Origin: Deltaproteobacteria bacterium
Lineage (GTDB): Bacteria > Desulfobacterota > Desulfomonilia > UBA1062
Assembly: GCA_023230665.1 (NCBI GenBank)
Contig: JALNWY010000065.1
Location: forward strand, 1-15,155
DNA length: 15,155 nucleotides
Reading direction: 5' to 3'
The notes beneath the pieces are model-generated. The model worked only from the letters and a program-made list of their open reading frames with translations. It was not told where the DNA came from and did not search any database. Below, piece by piece: positions 1-5,790 of this stretch. Both the position numbers and the translations under genes were made by a program. The stretch's first letter is position 1. The number at the start of each line of letters is the position of its first letter.

Positions 1-81
1 CGAGGCCCTGCTGCCGTGGAATGTTACTCCGAAGCAATTGAATGTGCCGGATAGCCTGGGTGTGGTTGCTTAGGCGCTTAC
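1..81 (+). mobile_element. Right end of an IS66-family insertion sequence
   Basis: The sequence at 75-81 reads CGCTTAC. IS66-family elements begin GTAAGCG at one end and finish with its reverse complement at the other, so 81 is the likely last base. The transposase C-terminus just inside supports this. IS66 elements usually duplicate 8 bp of target; the candidate duplicate here is 82-89 (ACTAATAC), but the left copy lies outside the window and cannot be compared. Confidence 0.55.
2..73 (+). pseudogene. C-terminal end of an IS66-family transposase (partial)
   Basis: An open frame enters from the left edge and ends at TAG 71-73. Its first visible residues are EALLPWNVTPKQLN, and an acidic/hydrophobic stretch followed by LLPWN is a typical C-terminal ending of IS66-family TnpC transposases. 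The frame stops eight bases before a sequence that looks like an IS66 terminal inverted repeat, as expected of such an element's right end. Only 23 codons are visible, so I cannot tell whether the full transposase is intact outside the window. The family call rests on the short motif plus the adjacent element end. Confidence 0.55.
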
Positions 82-217
82 ACTAATACTCAGATACGAC
101 GAGTTCTCCCGCGATCTGGAAATCAGGAAGGTCAACTTTTTCTGCTGCAACAGGCACTACCTCCAGTGGTGGCAACGGAGGCACTCGGAGGAATACCGCA
201 GGTTCAACCCTGATTGA
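82..217 (+). pseudogene. C-terminal remnant of an unrecognised gene cut by the IS66 element
   Basis: From the predicted element end, one frame (codons starting at 83, 86 and so on) stays open to TGA 215-217. It encodes about 44 residues rich in aromatic and basic residues, including the stretches YDEFSRDLEIRKVNFF and HYLQWWQRRHSEEY. The composition looks protein-like rather than random. It has no start codon or ribosome binding site of its own, so it reads as the tail of a gene interrupted by the insertion. I do not recognise the family. Confidence 0.4.
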
Positions 218-848
218 TCGGGGATTGCATATGCATCCAGCAGCTTTCAGGATGTTCAACCCATACTTTCTTGATAATTGAATCAGATTCTGCCATAGTA
301 AAAAGATTCGGCATCAACGAGAGTGACGATGAATTTTCCCGCATCCAGGTAAAGACGCAAACGTCCGGTTTTCACATGCCCGCATTGTCCGCTGCGGCAT
401 CAGACATGACGGGACATTATCCATGCCGTGAGAGAGTAATGCCACAACCTGACCTGTCAGTCCTGTCGGGATGCATCCGCAAACTGCCTCCCTCCCAATG
501 GCAGGAAAGGATGCTTTTCTCCGGGGCTCCAGACCTTTACCTTCGGGAACAGACGGGCTCTTTTCCCGCGACGTTCCGCAGTGGAAACAGCACCCATCCA
601 ATCTTTGTTCTGCGCCTCAGGGTCGCGGGTAATCTTGTCTGTCCCTGTTCCAGTTCGGGATCGAAACGCCGGCAGCGGTACATCAGAAAAAACTGTTGCC
701 TGGAACTTTCCGGCTGGACCACCGACCGCGATTCTTTTCTGGTTGAGCAATACCACTTCACTGTTCCGCTTGACGGCCGATTTGCCCGGCATCTCATGTT
801 CCGGGGCCTGGTCCCCAGCACATGCCTTGCCGGCGGGGAGCACCGTTC
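218..848. other. Region with no convincing gene; upstream region of the sigma-factor operon
   Basis: About 630 bases. An open frame from a TTG at 214 to 852 exists, but its translation has no family resemblance, has unlikely Cys/Ser/Arg-rich stretches and lacks a good ribosome binding site. In another frame two CxxC pairs (near 377-388 and 455-466) are separated by in-frame stops, which could be a decayed zinc ribbon but is too weak to call. The promoter of the sigma-factor operon should lie here; I see no clear -35/-10 pair. Confidence 0.4.
835..840 (+). promoter_or_regulatory. Ribosome binding site deciding a TTG start of the sigma-like gene
   Basis: GGGGAG lies 8 nt before TTG 849-851, which begins the conserved part of the protein. 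The in-frame ATG at 822 has no Shine-Dalgarno-like sequence in front of it. Confidence 0.5.
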
Positions 849-1961
849 TTGAGCGCGGACGTCAACGCCGAAGCGATCCGCCTCTTCCGATCCTGGCTCG
901 GGTCGGACCAGGGATACAGCCATCTTGTCCGAACAGCCAGTTCGATCTTCAGGGAAGCATCCCGCCATGCGGGCCTGAAAACAATCTTGCCTTATGATCT
1001 GCAGACCAGTTTTACCGACAAGGCCTGGGAGGATATCAGGAAGGATGTCGCGCACGATTTCCTGGTGTTCCTGCTCGATGAGTTTCTCCCGGCCGTTGAA
1101 ACGGACTCCACCCTGATGCAGGATCTTGTCACCGGGCGACCCCATCTTGTCCTGCAGCACGCATGGCTCCTTTTTCTCGGCCGGTGGAAGGATCGGGCCC
1201 GAAGCAAGGATCTCAACCCGCGGGGTTATTTGTACCGGAGGGTACGGGAATTGGTCGGCCGCGGCGATCAGTTCATTACCGCCGGCCAGGGTGCGGAAGG
1301 CATTGCCTATGCACCTTCCGTCCATCCGCCTCCGCTCACCGGCATAGTGTGGACTGGTGAGGACGAATCCTACAGCGGTTGGCCCGTACCACCGATGGCT
1401 GAGAGAAAGGCAGGCGGGAATGAACTGTATACCGCCCGCTTTCTGCTCCCTGCGGCCCTTTTTTTCCATGGAGAAGTCGTCCGGGCGGTTGGGGAGAATC
1501 TCTACGTGCCGGTGCGGGAGTTCGTCCGCTATCTCGCCTTTCATTTTCCTTGGCTGAACAGGCCATTGGCATCAGAACTCCCAGATGATGACAGTTTCCG
1601 AGGCGGGTCAGATTCCGACGGGCAGGGGATGGACGTAGAGGAAGTTATGGATCGCCGTTCATCCCTCGCCTCGATCGCTGCCCTGGCCGATCAGCTTATG
1701 TGCGATCTGGCCGATGAGGAATGCCGGGTGCTGGCTCTGAAGCTTGCGAATCCTGCCATGACCTACAGCGAGATTGCCGGGCAGCTTGGCCATCCGGATC
1801 ATAACCGTTCCTACCGGGTCCACCAGCGAGCCTTGGCGACCATCAAACGTTTTTGCGACAACTGGCCGGGACCGCCGGTCGACGAGCTTCCCGAAGAGGT
1901 AAAGACGCGTTTCCTGGAAGAAGTGCTGAAGAGGTGCAAAAAAAGGCTTTCCTGCCCGTAA
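849..1961 (+). CDS. Sigma-70-like (ECF-type) sigma factor of a CRISPR-linked sigma/anti-sigma/protease module
   Basis: Predicted RNA polymerase sigma factor of about 370 aa. Residues ~60-135 resemble sigma region 2: a DVAHDFLVFLLDEFL helix, then NPRGYLYRRVREL, like the NPRAYLYRxxRN stretch of ECF sigma factors. Residues ~276-338 resemble region 4: a DEECRVLALKLA helix, TYSEIAGQLG, then a recognition-type helix with NRSYRVHQRALATIKRF. About 140 residues lie between these parts, far more than a usual ECF linker; the insert has an aromatic-rich core (~190-240) and an acidic, Gly/Ser-rich stretch (~244-263). TTG 849 is chosen because GGGGAG precedes it; ATG 822 would add nine residues. It is the first gene of a same-strand trio with the anti-sigma-like gene (42 nt on) and the Lon-like protease. 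By analogy with CalpS and the Craspase-linked RpoE, it is probably held inactive and freed by proteolysis. The fold call is by motif only; its target promoters are unknown. Confidence 0.65.
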   Translation: MSADVNAEAIRLFRSWLGSDQGYSHLVRTASSIFREASRHAGLKTILPYDLQTSFTDKAWEDIRKDVAHDFLVFLLDEFLPAVETDSTLMQDLVTGRPHLVLQHAWLLFLGRWKDRARSKDLNPRGYLYRRVRELVGRGDQFITAGQGAEGIAYAPSVHPPPLTGIVWTGEDESYSGWPVPPMAERKAGGNELYTARFLLPAALFFHGEVVRAVGENLYVPVREFVRYLAFHFPWLNRPLASELPDDDSFRGGSDSDGQGMDVEEVMDRRSSLASIAALADQLMCDLADEECRVLALKLANPAMTYSEIAGQLGHPDHNRSYRVHQRALATIKRFCDNWPGPPVDELPEEVKTRFLEEVLKRCKKRLSCP

Positions 1962-2003
1962 CCCTGAGTGAGAGAATGAAAACCCTTTCCGTTATGAAAC
2001 TGT

Positions 2004-3113
2004 ATGGACAAATATATCAATGATGCCATAGCCTGGCTTCGGGCTTGGCGTCACCGCTGCTGTCCGCCGTCCGCCGTTCTGCATGGCCGCCTCGACGTCC
2101 AGCTCCGGGAGCACCTGCAGCTCTGCCCCTGGTGTCGGCAGGACCGGGAAGACGGTCCACTGGATATCGTTATTCCTGCTGTTGGACAGCAGTTCCCCGA
2201 TCAGCCGGAAGCAGCGCCCGGCCAACTCTGGTCTCTCGCCCCCGGGCTTGCCGACTGGGGACCGAAGGGCAGGTATTACACTCCGCCGGTCGTGCTGATC
2301 GTCAACCGTCCCGACGAACATGCACTGACCGTAATCCAGACCTATGATGATCCCCTTTTCGCCGGTACCGGTGATTTGGCCCTTGACAACGGCCTGAACG
2401 GTTTCGCCCAGCCTTGGAATCGCTATACGGTCAGGCGCACGGATCTTGGCTATTATCTGGGGCGTATAACCGAGGGCCTGCTTCGGAAGCTGCGGCAATT
2501 ACCGCCCGTCGAGGAAAAAGCCCCTGAAACCGGTTCCCTTCTCTGGTTTTTCCGCCAGATGGAAGTGGAAACCGGTTTCTTCTTTGCCGCCGCTGCCGTG
2601 GCCGACCTGATGATCAGGTACGAACGGGAGCATGACCGGCCTGAAAATATCCTTCGTTACGAGAGCCTGGAGGAAATGAACGCCGACCTCCGCCATCTGC
2701 CCCTTGTCTTTCCCTCGCTATCCGGCCGGGATCTCACTCCTCTCCTGGTCCTGGCCCGGTCCCATCCGGCGGACGACCTCCTGCCCCTCGTTGCCGCGGA
2801 AGCGGGGGACAGGGTGATCGCCCTTGTCTTCACCGTGGAGAGCGGTCGCATTACCGGTGTAACCGTTAGGGACCTGTTGGTCGATCATCTATCCCTCTCC
2901 GGGGACATGCTGCACCTCAGCGGCACCATGTCGGAACCCGCCGATCCCGGCCTCGACTTTTTCTTTTTCTGGCAGGTGGGGGAACAGCTCATTGAACCGG
3001 TTCCCGGCCAGGCCGGCTTTGAGGACGATGTCTTCTGGGCGGCCTTTCCGGTCCATGACGTAACGGAGCCGATGCAGGGCAGCCTGGTTGTCCGCATCCT
3101 CGACCAACGGTAA
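2004..3113 (+). CDS. Zinc-finger anti-sigma / MazF-like fusion protein (CalpT-like), probable protease substrate
   Basis: 369 aa. Residues 17-44 contain CCPPSAVLHGRLD followed by HLQLCPWC, i.e. C19/C20, H37, C41 and C44, matching the HxxxCxxC core of zinc-binding anti-sigma domains with a shortened first loop. Residues ~70-165 resemble a MazF/PemK toxin fold: APGQLWSL, then TPPVVLIVN, a beta-rich middle, and a final LGRITEGLLRKL helix; the RPVLVV arginine of active MazF is not evident. Residues ~175-369 are unrecognised, and there is no convincing membrane segment, so the protein is probably cytosolic. The described CalpT is a MazF-like anti-sigma factor cleaved by a CRISPR-activated Lon protease, and the neighbours here are a sigma factor and a Lon-like protease, so the same role is inferred. 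ATG 2004 lacks a clear ribosome binding site; an upstream in-frame stop at 1995-1997 rules out an earlier start. A 15-codon frame (1976-2023) overlaps the start and might couple translation. Confidence 0.6.
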   Translation: MDKYINDAIAWLRAWRHRCCPPSAVLHGRLDVQLREHLQLCPWCRQDREDGPLDIVIPAVGQQFPDQPEAAPGQLWSLAPGLADWGPKGRYYTPPVVLIVNRPDEHALTVIQTYDDPLFAGTGDLALDNGLNGFAQPWNRYTVRRTDLGYYLGRITEGLLRKLRQLPPVEEKAPETGSLLWFFRQMEVETGFFFAAAAVADLMIRYEREHDRPENILRYESLEEMNADLRHLPLVFPSLSGRDLTPLLVLARSHPADDLLPLVAAEAGDRVIALVFTVESGRITGVTVRDLLVDHLSLSGDMLHLSGTMSEPADPGLDFFFFWQVGEQLIEPVPGQAGFEDDVFWAAFPVHDVTEPMQGSLVVRILDQR

Positions 3114-3125
3114 GAAAAACGCACA

Positions 3126-5222
3126 ATGGATGGTCACTGGCACAGACTCGAGATTCTGCTGCGCAACTGCCCTGAGGTGGCCGGCTCGGTTCTGCGCGCT
3201 CCCTGTCCGGAGCTGCCGCCCGGCAAAGGTGACCTCGACCGGTTGGTATCCATGGCGGCATCGGCCGGCCTGAAATTTCTGTTGCGCAAGCACGTGCTCA
3301 GTTGCCTGGCCCTACCCGGATGGCGGGAGAACGAAGCCGCCTGTGACAACCTCGCGAGACTGCTTAATGAGTACGGCAATTCAACGCCTGTCGACCTTCT
3401 CCATTCCATGGCATGGACCTGCCTTCCCGTTCCGGTTTGCCAGGGGAACAGGGTGACGATCGTCTGGTTTCTCCTGGGCTGCCAGGCGGAGCAGTCAGGC
3501 CCGGCGGTCAGCATTTTCCTGCCGCCGGTGCCGGCTCCGGAAGCTGTCGAGGCCATGGAATCGGCGGCAAAGGCCGTTTATAACTTGGATCCGGAATTCC
3601 GAAGAGTCTTTCGTTGCTGTTCCCTACAGGATGTCCTGGATGAGCCGGTCCACGGCCGGTCACTCGGCCTGGCCTTTGGCCTGGCCATGGCTTTGCTGAG
3701 CGAGAACGCCTCCTGGGTAGCAAATTGTCACGCCACCGGCGAACTTTCGCCGCGGGGTGAAATTCTACCGGTCGGCCGGGTACAGGAAAAGTGGGCCGCC
3801 GTCCGGTACCGGGCTCGCATTTTTCTCCATCCTGAGGAAGGCATTTCCGCGAAGACAGAAGAGAACCAGGTTGCCTGTCGAACACTCACTGACGCCCTGT
3901 TCATCCTCCGCCTCGCCGCTGGCGGGATGTCCCCCGACAAGGCTGCACTGTACAAGGTCTGCGCTCATGACGGGCTCCTGCTCTTGCGGAATCTGCAGGA
4001 CTTGCCCGCCTCTTTTTTCGAGTTGCCCCAGGTCCGAGAGCAGCTCCAGGAAATGGCCGGCAACCCGGCGGTCTTTCTGGGTCCCATGGCTGATGCCCTG
4101 ACCGCCGCGGCTGCTCACAATTATCCGGGCGGCCCATCTCTTGCCGATCTGCTGACGCCTACCGATATTGAACGACTGGCCGCCGGTCACCCCGATCTGG
4201 ACTTCTGTGCATTCAAGTGGTGTATCGGGTCCATCAGCCTCGCCAACCACCGGGGCGACATCCAGGGCGCAGAACCCTGGAGGACGCCGGCGGAACGTCT
4301 TTTGGAGCGGGTTCATGACGACGACAAATTGGAGTACTTGAACCACCGTTTTGTCGGGGAGCGGTTCAACCGCTATGACTTCCGGCCGGAAATTCCGGCC
4401 GACATCGCCGCTCTCCTGGAAATTGAGGAACGGAGACAGGCTGTCTCGCCGCGGGAGAACCGCAATCTGGGCGCGATCTACGGAACCATCGCCCAGAATT
4501 TCGGATTCTGTGGCCCGGTATACCTTGCGGAGCTCCGACGGTATGCCAGGCTGGCCATTGCCGCCTTCGGCTCCAGGCACCGGGTCGAGACCTTGCGCCC
4601 CAGAGCCTATCTCATCTACGGCCTGCTCGATGGTGGCCTGTTGGATGAAGCGGCGGTCAGGCTAAACGACTACCTCGGCATCCCGGAAAACTCCAGGCCA
4701 GAGGATGTCCTCGCCAAGTTGGCGGAGCTTGTTGGTAATAACCCCGCCGACCATGCGTACCAGGCGGCGGTCACCAGCAGAGCCTTGGCTGATATCGGCC
4801 GGGAAGGAATAACCCTGGGCAGTCGGGGCCTGCTGTCCCTGGTCGCCGGGAAAACTTTTCAGGGCATGGAGCATCCCTGGCAGTTGACCGCTCTGAACCT
4901 GGGCAGACTGTATCTGCTGACCGGCGAGGAAAAAAATACCGAGCGGCTGTTGCGGCACGCCGTGGACATCTGCCATTACGGGGAGACGACCATGCAGGTC
5001 ATGTCCTTGCTGCCCCTTGCCGAACTGCACTGGATGGGTGTAGCCAATTCATCGGATTATATTCTGGCAGGGGAAATCGGAAAGTTACTGCGGGGGAGCC
5101 CGGACCTGAACCGGGCGCATTTTCAGGTGCTTTTCCGGGAGCCGGCCCAACCCGACCCGCGGGCTATGTTGGCCGCCGTTTATGCCCTGCGGCACACCCT
5201 GTTTCCCTTCAGCTACCGGTGA
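3126..5222 (+). CDS. Lon-type Ser-Lys protease with long helical-repeat C-terminus (CalpL-like but without visible SAVED domain)
   Basis: 698 aa. Residues ~95-262 form a Lon proteolytic domain: HGRSLG carries the candidate nucleophile S179 (Lon has DGPSAG), ATGELSPRGEILPVG matches the Lon TGEIxLxGxVLPVG strand with T204, and RVQEK carries K222. The S179-K222 distance is 43, identical to S679-K722 of E. coli Lon, and T204 matches T704, so the protease is probably active. There is no AAA+ ATPase module and no Walker motif. The N-terminal ~95 residues are unrecognised. Residues ~265-698 are predicted mostly helical, with TPR-like hairpins (for example around 500-530 and 590-640). CRISPR-linked Lon proteases described so far (CalpL) carry a SAVED sensor for cyclic tetra-adenylate; I see no SAVED- or CARF-like beta-rich region here. 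The gene starts 12 nt after the anti-sigma-like gene, its likely substrate. The activating signal is unknown; docking to the Csm complex or an unrecognised sensor are both possible. Confidence 0.7.
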   Translation: MDGHWHRLEILLRNCPEVAGSVLRAPCPELPPGKGDLDRLVSMAASAGLKFLLRKHVLSCLALPGWRENEAACDNLARLLNEYGNSTPVDLLHSMAWTCLPVPVCQGNRVTIVWFLLGCQAEQSGPAVSIFLPPVPAPEAVEAMESAAKAVYNLDPEFRRVFRCCSLQDVLDEPVHGRSLGLAFGLAMALLSENASWVANCHATGELSPRGEILPVGRVQEKWAAVRYRARIFLHPEEGISAKTEENQVACRTLTDALFILRLAAGGMSPDKAALYKVCAHDGLLLLRNLQDLPASFFELPQVREQLQEMAGNPAVFLGPMADALTAAAAHNYPGGPSLADLLTPTDIERLAAGHPDLDFCAFKWCIGSISLANHRGDIQGAEPWRTPAERLLERVHDDDKLEYLNHRFVGERFNRYDFRPEIPADIAALLEIEERRQAVSPRENRNLGAIYGTIAQNFGFCGPVYLAELRRYARLAIAAFGSRHRVETLRPRAYLIYGLLDGGLLDEAAVRLNDYLGIPENSRPEDVLAKLAELVGNNPADHAYQAAVTSRALADIGREGITLGSRGLLSLVAGKTFQGMEHPWQLTALNLGRLYLLTGEEKNTERLLRHAVDICHYGETTMQVMSLLPLAELHWMGVANSSDYILAGEIGKLLRGSPDLNRAHFQVLFREPAQPDPRAMLAAVYALRHTLFPFSYR

Positions 5223-5252
5223 GGACCTTGGTCTGGAGAATGAAAATAGTCC

Positions 5253-5295
5253 ATTTCGATGATTTTTTTCCTCAACGGAGAAAAAAAGTCGAAAT
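5253..5295. other. Imperfect hairpin between the protease gene and csx20
   Basis: ATTTCGA (5253-5259) pairs with TCGAAAT (5289-5295). Inside it a run of seven T (5263-5269) can pair with seven A (5281-5287), leaving a short internal loop and a small apical loop. No T run follows on the + strand, so it is not a standard intrinsic terminator. It may act as a weak terminator, a processing site or an RNA stabiliser. Confidence 0.35.
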
Positions 5296-5320
5296 CAGAC
5301 CGTAAAAAAAATAAAAAAAG

Positions 5321-5338
5321 TATTGTACATGAACAATA
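5321..5338. promoter_or_regulatory. Near-palindromic 18-nt site, candidate operator upstream of csx20
   Basis: TATTGT and ACAATA are perfect inverted half-sites around a CATG centre, with one symmetric mismatch pair (A at 5327 and 5332). It sits 8 nt before the csx20 ribosome binding site in an A/T-rich gap, where a repressor or activator of the csx20-csx1-cas6 genes could bind. No second copy was noticed elsewhere in the window. Confidence 0.35.
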
Positions 5339-5345
5339 AATTCAT

Positions 5346-5350
5346 GGAGA
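5346..5350 (+). promoter_or_regulatory. Ribosome binding site deciding the csx20 start
   Basis: GGAGA is only one base from ATG 5351 but 9 nt from ATG 5360. The second spacing is the workable one, and starting at 5360 gives the MPDLFLLFNH beginning expected of the family. Confidence 0.5.
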
Positions 5351-5359
5351 ATGAAACAA

Positions 5360-5749
5360 ATGCCCGACCTGTTTCTCCTGTTCAACCACGCCATAACCAA
5401 GCTCCAAGAAACCGGCGCCCGGCAGGATCTCAATATTGATCGCATCGTTTCTCCGCCTGCGGCAGTACAGGAACTGTGGTCCAATGTTCCGCCGGAACTC
5501 GAGTCGCTTGCCCCGTACCTGCGGTTGGTTCTGCAATGGCTGGAGGGAGAAGCCCGTCCGGGCGATTATGTGCTGGTGCAGGGAGATTTCGGGGCCTGCT
5601 GCCTCGTGGCCCGCCATGCTAAGGACCTTGGCTGCATCCCGATCTATTCCACCACCTACCGCCAGGCCGAGGAGCGGCACCTGCCCGACGGCCGGGTACA
5701 GCTGACCCATACCTTCAATCATGTCCGCTTCCGGAGCTACGAATTGTGA
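5360..5749 (+). CDS. csx20: CRISPR-associated protein Csx20 (ring-nuclease type accessory protein)
   Basis: 129 aa, normal for the family. The start LFLLFNHAIT, the centre LWSNVPPELESL, and GDYVLVQGDFGACCLVA followed by KDLGCIPIYSTTYR match the Csx20 pattern: a small Rossmann-like domain with an LFNH start and a VLVQGDFGA motif. Csx20 occurs only with type III CRISPR systems and has been grouped with ring nucleases that break down cyclic oligoadenylates; that activity is family knowledge and is not shown here. The gene lies 41 nt before csx1, consistent with limiting the signal that drives Csx1. The start at 5360 is preferred over 5351 from the ribosome binding site spacing. It is well conserved, with no sign of truncation. 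Confidence 0.8.
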   Translation: MPDLFLLFNHAITKLQETGARQDLNIDRIVSPPAAVQELWSNVPPELESLAPYLRLVLQWLEGEARPGDYVLVQGDFGACCLVARHAKDLGCIPIYSTTYRQAEERHLPDGRVQLTHTFNHVRFRSYEL

Positions 5750-5790
5750 TCCGGAGCTAAAAACCGGTTTGACGGGGAAGGAGACAAAAC

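Noticed and set aside
377..466. Two CxxC pairs in one frame resembling a zinc ribbon (transposase or Ogr-like)
   Set aside because: In-frame stops lie between the pairs and no flanking similarity holds up; too weak to call even a pseudogene.
702..707. GGAACT as an ECF-type -35 box upstream of the sigma gene (also near 14836 in the leader)
   Set aside because: No CGTC-like -10 box at 16-17 nt in either place, and GGAAC occurs by chance elsewhere in the window.
214..852. 212-aa open frame upstream of the sigma-like gene
   Set aside because: TTG start without a good ribosome binding site, a Cys/Ser/Arg-rich translation with no family resemblance, and competing open frames on both strands; more likely noncoding.
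2195..2204. CCCCGATCAG inside the anti-sigma gene, identical to part of the CRISPR repeat
   Set aside because: Only 10 bases match, with no match on either side; expected by chance in a GC-rich 15-kb sequence.
3918..5222. SAVED cyclic-nucleotide sensor in the C-terminal half of the Lon-like protein
   Set aside because: The region reads as mostly helical with TPR-like hairpins and none of the alternating beta-alpha pattern expected of SAVED; kept open only for testing by structure prediction.
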